From Oncomelania hupensis (lineage: Eukaryota; Mollusca; Gastropoda; Littorinimorpha; Pomatiopsidae), in NCBI GenBank assembly GCA_036898135.1, contig CM072523.1:42335011-42399010 (forward strand): DNA of 64,000 nt, given 5' to 3'. The position numbers and the translations under genes are program-made. The notes beneath the pieces were generated by a model. It searched no databases and had not been told where the DNA came from. It saw only the letters and a list, made by a program, of their open reading frames with translations. This document shows positions 48,801 through 60,900 of the stretch, piece after piece (the stretch's first letter is position 1; each line of letters starts with the position of its first letter).

Positions 48801-51800
48801 TGGGGGAAGAGAGAGCTCTGTCATTCATTCAATTAATCACAATAAATCACAATAACAACATGTTTCACTAATAGTGTGAATTTAATTTATATCAGGTGTC
48901 CCCCTACCTCACCAACCCTATCACCTCCCTCATCACTGGCTTAATAACATCAGTCGCTTCAGGATCAACGGTTTCTTTTCTCTCACATCTCAGTTACAGA
49001 TTCTCCAGAAGAAGTGACATCTTTCTGACGAGGTGACATATTTCTGTTATAATACTGCATTCATGCCGTTACACTTGGATGTATATTATTATTATTAGTA
49101 GTAGTAGTAGTAGTAGTATCATTATTATTATTATTATTATTATTATTAGATCTATTATTATTATTATTATTATTATCTGACATCTACTTTTGAAATATAA
49201 GCACAAATATAGTCAAACAACCTAGCAATAACGTAAACAGTGAGTGACCTGTTGAACGTAAACTGTCAGCAAGCAAACTGTTTTGGATTTAGCACATAGG
49301 TATAACATGAATCATTCAAGCCGCTCTCCGATTGTTTTAACACTAACAGCACTGCAGCGGTCTTAGTTTAGGCCTACATAAACACAAAAAAATTAAGTTT
49401 TTCATTTGCAATTTACCTTTCTTTGTCTCTTGGAAATTTGAAAAAGGACTTGCCATCACAACTTTTCTTGTATCTGCCATTATGGCAATTGATGGCTGTG
49501 CAAAAGTCACCGCCCTGTTTCACTCGGTCGCCTTTTGACTTTCTGCCACGAGCCATTTTCAGCATGTTGACAAAGGCGCATAACTCGTACCTTTCGTCTC
49601 GCGGTTATGTACCAAGTTCCCCCTCTTTCTATCATTAAGCTCTTTGTTAGCATGTTATGTTTGTAACCAATAGCCTGGAAACACTACACTTTTTGTTGTT
49701 GCAGCCCTGCTGCTTGTTATGGATAATAATATATAATACTGATACAAAATGTTCTCTGTATAGCCAATTTGAACTAATCTGATGATTACTTTTTTAAATT
49801 TTTAATTTAATGTGTGAAGTTTGGCTTAAAACTGTCAGCCAACTGGTCAAACCCTATTGAACTGTATGTGGACATTTGAACTGTGAGAGTAATTGCAACA
49901 TGGGTCAAACCCTACTGAACTGAACTGCATGTGTGATTCTTGAAACTGTCAAGACTAAATGAACTCTTCAATTAGGAGTGTAGTGGGACTGCTGGGTAAG
50001 TTTGCTTACATTAATAAAATGTTTAAAGTGTTGATTTTTGGACATTCTTTTTTTCTATGTAAAATGTACATTCAGATTGCAGGAGAGCCTTCCAAATCAC
50101 TTTTAATTTCAAATTTTTCTTCGGTTGCAGGGGGGCGCTGCCCCTGTACCCCCCCCCTCCCCCCCCCCCCCCCCTGAGTTTCAGGTTTTTCATATTTTCA
50201 GAGTGGCACCCCTGGAGGTGTATTACATATATATACAGGGTTCGAACGCTCCTTGAACCTCCTTGAATTTTCTATGTCTTGTTCAAGGGCCCTTGAATCT
50301 CCTTGAAAAATGCCAAATTGCCTCAGCTCCTTGAAAACTCCTTGAAATTTCAACCAGTGTATCTATCCATTGCTTGACCTAGAGATTTTATTGTCAAGTT
50401 TTCAAAAAATGCCATCGAAAAATAAAAATTTATAAAACAAAAATTATATTATTTGTGTTGCCAACTGTTGGACGATCGTAACTTTTGTCGTCTGCTAATG
50501 ATAAGGGAAGTAACTTCCACTGGAAATTGTTCATTCCCTTGATGTCGCGAACGCGCAGTTGTCGGTTTCCATACATTCTCAGACATGGGACTGATCCGTA
50601 TTTATACTGATTTCCGTATTTTTTAAAAGTCAATGGGTCATTTCTGAGATCGACCCAAATCCGAAGAGAAAATTGGGGGGGGGGGGGGGGGGAGAGGGTA
50701 GGGTGAGCTTTGGCGCCTTCGCGAGTTCGGTTGTCTGGTCGTTCCGTCATGTTTCACGAAGTACTGCGACGTCATTAATCCAAACTTTGCGCGCGTTTTG
50801 ATTGGTCACGATCATTGCCGATCTTTGCCGAAGCTGAAAATACTCGTTTTCGGATTCTCCGAGCGCTTGTGAAGTCGAAGCAGTCAAAATGGCGACTTAC
50901 TCTTATCGAGTGTTGACAGAAAATGAAAGTTTTGAGTCCGCGAACATCGACAAGGTTGACAGTGTGAAAAACAAATGGAAAGCGCAATGGCTGTCGGAGA
51001 GAGTTGTAGTGAAATACAAGGGCAAGGAGAGATCACAGTTGATCCATCGCAAAAATCGACGTGCCTGGAGAAGCCAGAAAAGACAAACTGTACTCGCCTG
51101 TGAATCGCACCTTGTGCAAGAACATGAGAGGTGCTAGAGGAAAGCGCAAGATAGAGCAGGAAGCAGAACAAGACAGGATTGAAAAGGAGAGAGTCGCTTT
51201 GTCTCTGAAGAAGCAGAAGCTGGTCAGCAAGCAGGAAGCCAAGGCAAAACTTGCAGAAGCAGAAAAGACTGCCAGGATTGCCCACTGGAGAGCTGTCCGT
51301 TCACGCAACAATGCAAGACTCCAAGCTCTCTCTGAAGCCCTCAGCCTGAAGGAGAAACCCAAAGATTCGGCAGCCACTGGAACTCCCTGGAGATCAACCC
51401 GTGTTGTACCTCATCATGCTGCGGTTCCAGTTGCTGGCCGAAGTCGTAGACCATCCCACATTGCTTTAGCTCGGAAATCATGGAGCCGCAAGGTAGCCTC
51501 TTCTTCTAAAAAGAAGCTGCAGACTCCCACACCCTCCACATCAGCTGTGGTCACTGCTTCGAGGCGGGAAACTGTATCTCCAGTCACTGCTAATGGTGTG
51601 TCTCCGGGGTTTTGTATTCCCAAGGTGGCCTCTTCTTCCGCCATGAAGATGGTGCAGACTCCCACCAACAAAAGATCGTCATCTATGCCTGTGAGTGAAG
51701 CTAATGTGGTGCCGGCACAGCTAAGAAAAGGCAGGTATTTGCACACCCAACACACAACTATTGATGGCAGAGATCAATCTAAAACAGACATGTGATTTTG

Positions 51801-54800
51801 GGCGAGTACTTGAAATGAAGAATAAACAGTCACAAAATGAACAGACTTTTCTATGTACAATTTATTTGGTATTTGCACACCCAGCACACAACTATTGATG
51901 GCAGAGATCAATCTAAAACAGGCATGTGATTTTGGGTGAGTACTTCAAATAATTTAACTTTTGTTTTGTACTTTGCTGTTTCAGTGAACAGCCTAGAAAG
52001 TTGATTGTTCTGCTCAGATTGCATCAGATTGCACCATTTGGCTTCCCCTTTTAAAAAAAATTTCCGGGGGGGGCATGCCCCTGGACCCCCCTAGCTTTCT
52101 TGGCGCTTCGCGCCGATTCTTCGCTCTTATGCGCGGTTTACAGAAAGTACGAAAACAGCGAAAAGGACAGCGAAACCGCGCGTGTTTGTTTCCTATCCTA
52201 TCCAATCCTATCCCATAACTCGGAGGTCGTAGGGGCACCACAGATGATCGTTTAACCAGCGTACTCCATCTTTCCCTGTCCTCAGCAACCCTGATTGTTT
52301 CGCTCAGTGTCAAACCAGTCCATTCTCGAATGTTGTCATCTCACCTCTTTTTCAGTCTCCCTCTTCTTCTACCTCCTTGCACTGTGCATTGCAGGATGAT
52401 CTTTGCAAGACCTGATGATCTGGTGACGTGGTCATACCATCGGAGTTTCCGTTTTTTCACCACTGTGAGCAGGTCATCGTGTTGTCCAATGGCTTGTGTG
52501 ATGGTCTTTCGGACTTCGTCGTTGGTGATGTGCTGGGTATAGCAAATGCCCAGAAGTCTTCTGTAGCACCTCATCTCCATGCTTTGTATTAGACCTGGCA
52601 GGGCCCTATCCTCTCCAGGCTGTTGGCCACAGCCGATATCCACGAATACAGTGTGGCTCGCCTTGGCCCCGAGCACGTGGTCGTTGAACCTGTCGTAACA
52701 TGAGGTTCCTCCATCCTGGCCGGTGACTTCTGTGTAGAAGACTTTCGCCCAGTGATGCCGTGCTGACATCACCCCTGTTAATCGCCTTTTACGACACGTC
52801 GGGAAACGTTGGGTCTATTCTAATCAGTACCCGAACCCACAGGGCAAAAGGGTGTTTGTTTATTGAATGGTTAAAAGTGCCTGGAGGCGATTGTGTGTTG
52901 AATCCTTTGTGGTTATCGAAATCTGAATATGCAGGGTGGCTGCTTGAAAAGAAAGGGAACAAGCATGCGTGTTTTTGCCGCTTCTGCCAGAAAATTATCG
53001 ACGTGAAAGTTATGTGTTGGAAAGTTATGTTCAGCACACACATGAAAGCAAAAAAGGACTATCAAGATCTTTGGGCTGTTGTGAGGCAGTTGTTACTTTT
53101 GTCCCATGGGCAAGCAACTGTCGAGAGAGGATTCTCAATCAACTAAGAGACCAGCACTGAAAATCTCTCCTAGCAGTCCTTGGTTGCTCGCCGACAAGTG
53201 CTGAACGGTATCAGGAAAATTGGTGGAATCGACAAGGTGGACATCACCAAGGAGCTGCTATTATTAGCATCTTCTGCAAGGAGAAAGTACCACAACTACC
53301 TTGATCACCAAAAGAAAGACCAGGAACATGCACCGGCGGCAAAAAAGAGGAAGGCACAGGAAGACCCTGTTGCTGATTTAAGAGAGAAAAAAAGAAGAAT
53401 GGAGAAGGATGCTCAGCACCTGACTCAAGAGGCAGACAAGCTTGCTGAACAAGAGGGTGCGCTGAGACTCAGTCAAATGCGCTGAGGAGCAAATCCAAGG
53501 TAATAAAAGATCCAGCTGGAGTTGATTTCCCGTCTGATTGATGAAGAGATGTAAAAACTGAAATAACTGGAAACTCATTCATCTGTATAAAGTGTATTAA
53601 TTATTATTATATATATATTAGCCAGTGGTGGTACCTCTTTCTGACTTTTTACAGTTCTCTAACTTGTGTCTAAGGACAACATGCTTCACAATTATTGTTT
53701 AAATGGGTATAGACTCCGTAATCTGCATCATCATTATAACTGCAACTTCATCGATCATGCAATATTTATGTGTGTAGATTTCATAATCAATATCAACATC
53801 AGTATCACCATCAGATTCATGACTGCAAACAATTTATGGATATCACTGGGTAAGAGATTTTATCCTTTATTTTCACTACTTATAAATTCTTATGTGCGTT
53901 TACAATATAAAAAAAAAAAACTCCTTGAATTTTTGGAAAAACTCTTTGAAATCTCCTTGAAAACTCCTTGAATTTTTTACAACAATTTGAGTATGAACCA
54001 GATATATATAATTATTATTCTTTCCCTTTTTTTCTCTTTTTCTTCTTTCTCCTTCTTGTTTGTCCTCTTTTCTTCTCCCTCTTCCTCTTGTCATTTTTCA
54101 CGTCCTTCATTCTCTATGATGACAACGATGACGAGTCTGATGCAGTAGGCGTCTGATGGGGTCACAGTTCTTGTGATTCTAGTTCTGACGATGACTGCTT
54201 TTGTGACGACCCTGAGGCATTTGTCTGAGAGATTCTATTATTGGCACAGACCTGCCTAACCTTATCACCACAGGCTTTTTGTATGTAGCCCACTTAAAAA
54301 TATCCAGTGGTATGCAACAGTGAAATGAAGCTCGGTATGCTTTTTGTAATGCTTGCCATTGATTTTCTGTGGCCCGGGGGAGTCCTAATGTTCTCAAATT
54401 ACTGATAAATAATTTCAGGTTTAGGCAGGTCTGATTCACCCCGCTACACACTCTCCTCTGCAGGCTGTCGATTTTTCTCAGTGCTTGGTCCTTCAACTTG
54501 GAACTCTCTTCCTATCTCTCTTCGCAGCTCTCTGAACATAGTCACTTTCAAGTCCAACTTAAAAACTCGTCTCTTCCTTAAAAATGTCTGATCTCGTCAC
54601 CCATCATTAGCGTCATTCCTTCTTTTCTGATTCAGACCACCTCCATCACACCGCATGCCCCCAGCCCCCTCACTACATTAATATTTTACTTGTAAATATT
54701 CTTTTTCATGTTTGTATTATAATTATGTCTTTTTAATTGTTTATTAATGTCTTGTTTTTGTTTCATTTCTTTTCGTATGTATTTCGATGTTAACGTTAAG

Positions 54801-54863
54801 TATAAATGCGTGAGAACTGCGCTTTGAACTGATGTCATTAGGAAAAAGCGTTATATAAATACC

Positions 54864-54950
<87 letters not shown>

Positions 54951-57900
54951 GAACTAAAGAGTCCATGAACAGCATACTACTGATAAATAATTTTAGTTGT
55001 AGGCAGGTGTGGTTTACCTCAAAGAACATTTCGAAATATTGCAGAGTTTTTCTCATCCTCTTTCTGTTCTTCCTCTTCTTCCTGATGTCTTGACCCCATC
55101 CTCCTTTTTCTTCCTTCTTGATGATGACAGTGATGACGAGTCTGATGCAGTGTCAGATGGGTTCACAATTCTTGTGATTCAAGTTCTGACAATGACTGCT
55201 TTTGTGACGACCCTGAGGTATCTGAGAGGTCCCATTATTTGCACATACCTGCCTACCCATACTATTAAGTTATAGTTTCTATTTAACTGTGTATCCAACA
55301 ATGGAGATATGATTGCCCATTAAAAATCAAAATTTTCTGCTGAACAGACAAACATTTCTTCTTAACATCGATTAGCCTTGCCTTAGGTTATAGTGGCGTA
55401 GTTTTGTTGCTAGTTTAGCTGTGTGGTTAGTAAGCCAGCCACCATGTACCATAGTTAATTGAACGCCATGTGCTTTAGATTCGTGTTAGTGCTGAAACTG
55501 AAAGTGATGGCAGGGAAGTGCAGAATTCATAAAACAACAAAAATTAGTGTTCTTCTTCCTTCTCGATGATGACAGCAATGATGAGTCTGATGCAGTCCCT
55601 GTTGGATGTGGTCACAGTTTTTGTGATTCTTGTTAAAAAAATGACTGCTTTTGTGATTACCCTGAGGCATTTGTCTGAGAGATGTCATCATTTCTCGAGC
55701 ACGATAACGAAAATGATGATGATGACAGGACCATTGTCAAAACGTTGAAGGCACATGATTTGGTTCAGAGGTGCCTACCGTATGTGCCGGTGCGTATTTT
55801 TATGAATTTTCCACATAAAATACGGCAATACGAGCGATTCCTTTAAAATACGCATTTTTGTGGTGTACCCCCCCCTTTTTTTACCTTTTACCCCCCCCCC
55901 CCCCCCCCCCCCCACCCCCACACAATTTCTTTTTTTCGCACTGATTTTATATATGTTTCAATCTGCTATTTCCTTTACTTGCTGACCCTAGAATGCATGC
56001 GCAAAAGTAAAATCTCGTGCGTGAGAGGTAGTGCGAGACTTTGTATCCGCCATTGTGCTAAACATGGTGTCGCGAAAGCGTTTACACGAGAGTGACAATG
56101 AGAGCGAGTCTGAAGAAAAGCGGGTTAGGTTGCAAGTAGGCAAAAAGCGCGACATTTCTTACGCGAATACCGTGAACGTTTTTGAGGAATAATGGAATCT
56201 TTGAAAGGAGTTCATTATGCTCATTGCAACAAAGAGTTCAGCATTGCTCTGCATACGACATTCAGCGATAGATTAGGTATTACGGAGGAACATTTTATTT
56301 TGGTTCAGGATGTTTTATTTTGTTTTTATTATATAGTACAAACCTTTAGAAGATTAAAAAAAATTTAAATTGTTAAAATCGGTCAATATTAAGGCACTTA
56401 TTTAACTGTTCAAAGTGGGTAACCCTCACATAAAAATAAAACGTGTTTTTCCCAAAAGTGGCTAAGGGGTCTAAAATTAATACAAAGTGCATAAAAGGGC
56501 ATTGTATTTACACAACAAAATGCAGAACACTAGTATGCTCAGAAAACAAAAAGTGTTGGCAGTTTCAGCAGAATATACGAAAATATTGATGCATTTTTAT
56601 ATATTCATAATTCATATTAATTAATTGTTGGACAATATGAAGATCTTTTGGGGGGTTATTTGTTATACAACAACAAAAAAAATATTAGTGTGCATTTGTG
56701 ACCATAACTTGTTGAGTTCTATATTATTTTGTTTCATGAGGATTAAAATGGTGAGCTGGAATTAGTATGAATTGATGTTTTGTGAATGTGGCAGTTTCAT
56801 GACAATAATTCTTTGATCAAATGTTGCGAGTTGCGCGAAATCTAACATTACACAAAATACACATTTTTTATGCAGCCAGTACACAAATGGTCAGACTGGG
56901 GGGTAGGCACCTCTGTGTGGTTGAAAGATACAGGGTGGGTTGGGGTGGAGGAGGTATTTTTACTCCTATTTTATCATCAATAACATTGCAATTTATTTAA
57001 ATCATTTTTCCATCAACCTTCCTTTCTCCTTTTTCTTCTTTCTTTCCCTTCCTTTTGTGTTGTTGTATTTTCAGACTTATCTGGCCTTACGTGTGAGAGA
57101 GGGAGGGACAATCAGATCAAGCAAAATGTCAGTCGGTCAATTGTAAATCCAAGCTAGAGAACCGCTGAACAGATTCTGATCAAACTTCATAGGAACATTA
57201 CCTAGGTCACAGGCTTAGGTTAGTGCCATCAGATTTCATCTACCACAAAAGTCAACGTCATTATTAGACTAATTCATTTTGTTGCTAAACACGTGTTGCT
57301 CAACATTTCAAAAATCAGCTGAAGCGATTGTGTTGAGGTTTGGTATACATGTACTTCATATCATGGGCCATTGTTGAGTAGCAGTCAGGTTGTTGATCAT
57401 TTGGGTAGGTCTATTTTTCCAAATTGCACCTTTTTGTCTTACTTCAAACAATAACTGAAGCGAAAATCATCATTTTCACTTTGTGGATATCTTAACTACT
57501 GCTAAGTATGTTAGATAATTCATAATACAATTTTGTACTTAAAGGTCAATATCATTTTTCTTCACCTTTTTCTAAGCGCATTGGCTCTGTATCTAAAAAT
57601 TAAATGATCCGTTTTGATTAAAAACGTGTTTTCCTGCAGATATTTGAGATAGATTCCATGTTTTTTGTTTGCTTCATTAGAATAAAGCTAAGTCACAACA
57701 GCACCAAGAACATTAACACCTGTACAAATGTTGAATGTTCAGCTATGTTAGTGTCTGGAAACACATTGGAATGGCTTGCCGTATTGCTATTGCTATTATT
57801 TTGTTTTGCAGTTTCTTTCTTTTTCTATTATTTTGTTTCTTGTTTTATTTTATTGTCTTTCTCCTTCAACCCATTCCCATGGGCTCTCTTTGTTTGCTTT

Positions 57901-60900
57901 GCTTTCTTTCTCATCTTTCAGCATTTCATCTATCTTTTCTTTCGCCATTTAATGATTTAAGCATATATATTTTGTTCGTCGTTATGCATCTTGATGAAGT
58001 TTTATTCAATTATTTATGTGTACAGTGTCAGGTTCTGCTATCGCTGACAGAGCTGTTGAAGAACTATATGGCTTATGAAAGTCCTCGCCTTCATGCTGCT
58101 GACCCCACCCTGAACGAGACATCCATGGTGGACCTAGGCCTGTAAGTTGCTTCTTAGCCTTTTGTTTCCACTATTGCAACATGTGTGTACAAAAATCTCC
58201 TTGTAGATGAAATGTCTATGGGGACAATAAAAGATCCTGGTTTAGGATTGGAGGTCACCCTATCCACTACGGTCATTTTAAAAAAAGTTGTTCTCAGAGC
58301 TATTAGAGTTTATTGGTCAGTTTTAAATTTGGTTCTATGTTCTAAGGCTTTTGCAATTTTTTCTGCGTTTTATTAGCCCTTTTGATAAAATGAGTAATTG
58401 ATGTTCAAAATGGTGTTTCATGAAAGTCCACAGTGCCATACTGGTCGCTCTTAAACCATGCGTGCCAAGTTATGTGTGCCAGAAAAACACAAACCCTTCT
58501 TAAAATAGCAATGTCTTTTGACTCAACATATTCTGAAAGAAAAATGATTTTGCTAAACGACACAAACACAACTATTTTTCACATGGAAGCTCCTTTGAAA
58601 CTAATTATACCAGTACAAAGCGTCACATTTTCTCAATTAATTATGCAAAAATGGTATTCAAAAAAAGTCACATTCACTTGCTCGAAAGCTATATGTACAC
58701 CAACTGAAAGCCAATTTTTAATACATGATATATGACCACTGCCAGCCCAGCAAAGCAAGGCGTTATGACACGTTGAAGACTTGCCTACCATATGTTCGTT
58801 CGCCATATTCGTACAACATTTAGTCTTGGAGCACGGTCATCTGGTCAGCTCGCTAAAAATACGGTCAAGTTTTTGTTTGTTTGTTTTTTATTTCTCCCGA
58901 TTAAATGAGGAGCGGTGTAGTTACTTTCCTCACCTAGTTGGAGCATGCGCACATATCGTTTGTTCGCCTCACTTGTGTTTCGGTTTCAGCCAGTCTGCTC
59001 AGTGCTGTGTACTAGCTTGAAATATGAAGTGAAGTCGTAATGCAGGCCGGTCACCCAGATCCAGTTAAAGATGAACCAAAAACTAAGCATCAGGCCAGAA
59101 AGCAAGCTTTTTTGAAAGTCTACAACGAAGTGACCCTGCCTGACTACACCTCTGAAAGGGCCAGAGTTTGCAAGGTGCACTTTGTGCAAAATCCACTGTA
59201 CCGTTGCACATGGCAGTCGTAACAACTGCGAAAGGCACGTATCATCAAAATCACATGAAAAATTTGAAGAAGCTGCTAAGACGAAAACCACTAGTGCCGA
59301 AGTTTATTTGCCATCTTCTGCAAAACGTTGGCCTGAACTCTTGTCTCTTCATCTATTTTCTTCGTAATACATGTATCTTCTGCTTAGTAAACATGCATTT
59401 CTACATATATTTCTGTACTCTCTGTGTACAATGTTAATATTAAAGTGTTAAGTGAAGACAAAAGTCTGTTATGTAAAAATCTGGTCAAAGCTTCCAAAAT
59501 CTGGTTTTGAGCTGCCTGGTGTACGGTCAGTAAGTTTTTCAGGTAGGCAAGTCTGGCTTTGTGTCACAGATGCCGTCGTGGCTCACTCAGACTGCAGCTA
59601 AAGAGCTATCTTTAACATTGTGGCCAGCAGCTGTGAGACTCAGATCTCAGGATTTCAAGTGCAAGTCTGTTGTCTGTTCACTTTAGCTAGAGATTGAACT
59701 CGACTCCACAATATTAGTCGTTCGAGATTGTTCAATTGTCTAGGGTTTTATTCAATGCTTTTTAAGCAGTAAGTTAGCGCATGGGTTGGCTTGACTTAGA
59801 TCCTGTTCTTGGCGAGTGCTTTAAACTGGAAAGGCTCTCTATATAAGAATAATTCATACATAATAGAGACTGTGTCATGTTTTATATCAAATGAATTGGA
59901 TTGGCAGTGCTAAGCAAACTATTCTGAAAGAAACCCCTCTCCCCTCCCCCCCTCCCCCCCTCCCCCCCCCCCCCATGCCTCCATCCCCTTTAAAAAAAAC
60001 AACTAACTAATTTGAAAGAACAAACTTTTATGCATAAAAAACATTATTGCTATTAACATGGCAGGAACTGATCTAACTGTGGGTAGCATGCTGACAGGTG
60101 CGCGGTGTTCCCGGAGCGCCTAGATTTGTCAGTGAATCCGCAAGTGGTGATGGAGAACCTGACCTCCTTCATCTGCAGATTGGCCAACCTAGGGCTGCTG
60201 CTAGAAGGGGATAACCCATTGCTGCTGCACTTCATCGTCAACTTCATTCACCTGGTAAGGCGTTAAACGTTGCTCTTCTGTCTCTCCCCTATTGTAGCTC
60301 CTTTCTCTTCCATCCCCTCTCTCTACCCTCACCACCCATCACTCCTCACCACCCGCCTGATACCATACCAAACTTTGTTAGGATGATGTGAAGTCTACAG
60401 ACAGCGAGTTAATGACTTAAAATGATGTATTGCTTTAACAGCATAATACAGTTTGCATCATTGGTAAATAGCTTTACCGGTTCATGCTAGACATTTTCAT
60501 GAAACAATCAACTAATAAACAATTTTTTTTGTTTAAAGCTATAGTCTATTAAGTTTTCAAAAGGCCAGTTTTCACTTAAAAAAAAATAGGTAGCAGCCGT
60601 GACAATTTTACAATTGGAATAATAGACATTATTATGTTTTTTTGTGAAACTAGATGAAAATAAAAACCAAACACAACAAAAAGTATGAAAATATCTATTA
60701 GTTTAGGAGATACATGTTTTTAAACATTTATTTGTACGGACGCACATAAAATAATAAATATTTTGTGACTTTTACAGATCCACTGTAATTGAAATAAATT
60801 GGTTATAGACATGTTATCAGCATTTCTGTACAGCACAAGTTGGTACAATTACAAGGAATAAATTTCTTTAATCAAGAATGTACAAACATTATGAGTGAAT

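Larger units (their letters stand above)
46106..50214. mobile_element. 4.1 kb TIR DNA transposon, 16 bp TIRs, 6 bp target duplication
   Basis: Perfect 16 bp inverted ends CAGGGGTGCCACTCTG / CAGAGTGGCACCCCTG. The exact duplication GAGGTG stands at 46100-46105 and 50215-50220. The left arm carries a + strand zinc-finger exon (46393-46650) and a possible second exon (48224-48468). The right arm carries a THAP-like exon on the minus strand (49417-49565). A (GA)n run lies at 48767-48795 and ATT repeats at 49086-49176. A G/C-rich GGGGGGCGCTGCCCC stretch with long C runs precedes the right end. No catalytic transposase core was found, so it is probably non-autonomous. Confidence 0.88.
50236..54001 (+). 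mobile_element. 3.8 kb defective hAT-like DNA transposon
   Basis: The left end CAGGGTTCGAACGCTCC and right end GAGTATGAACCAG are imperfectly complementary. Both arms carry CTCCTTGAA-type subterminal repeats (50250-50350 and 53920-53975). Flanking ATATATA on both sides may be the target duplication but sits in an AT repeat. It contains ORFs at 50889-51137, 51061-51795 and 52850-53485, an 80 bp direct repeat (51735-51820 / 51871-51950), and a retroposon inserted at 52192-52851. Confidence 0.7.
42781..58025 (+). other. CENPI intron 10 (15 kb)
   Basis: Holds the tandem array (43300-46105 and 54002-55690), the TIR elements at 46106-50214, 50236-54001 and 55766-56915, and a LINE at 54430-54950. 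56916-58025 is AT-rich with a weakly repeated segment at 57130-57560 but no gene. Confidence 0.75.

Noticed and set aside
52600..52770. Tubulin-like peptide in the head of the chimeric retroposon
   Set aside because: Only a few residues around TVFVDI resemble alpha-tubulin, too few to support homology.
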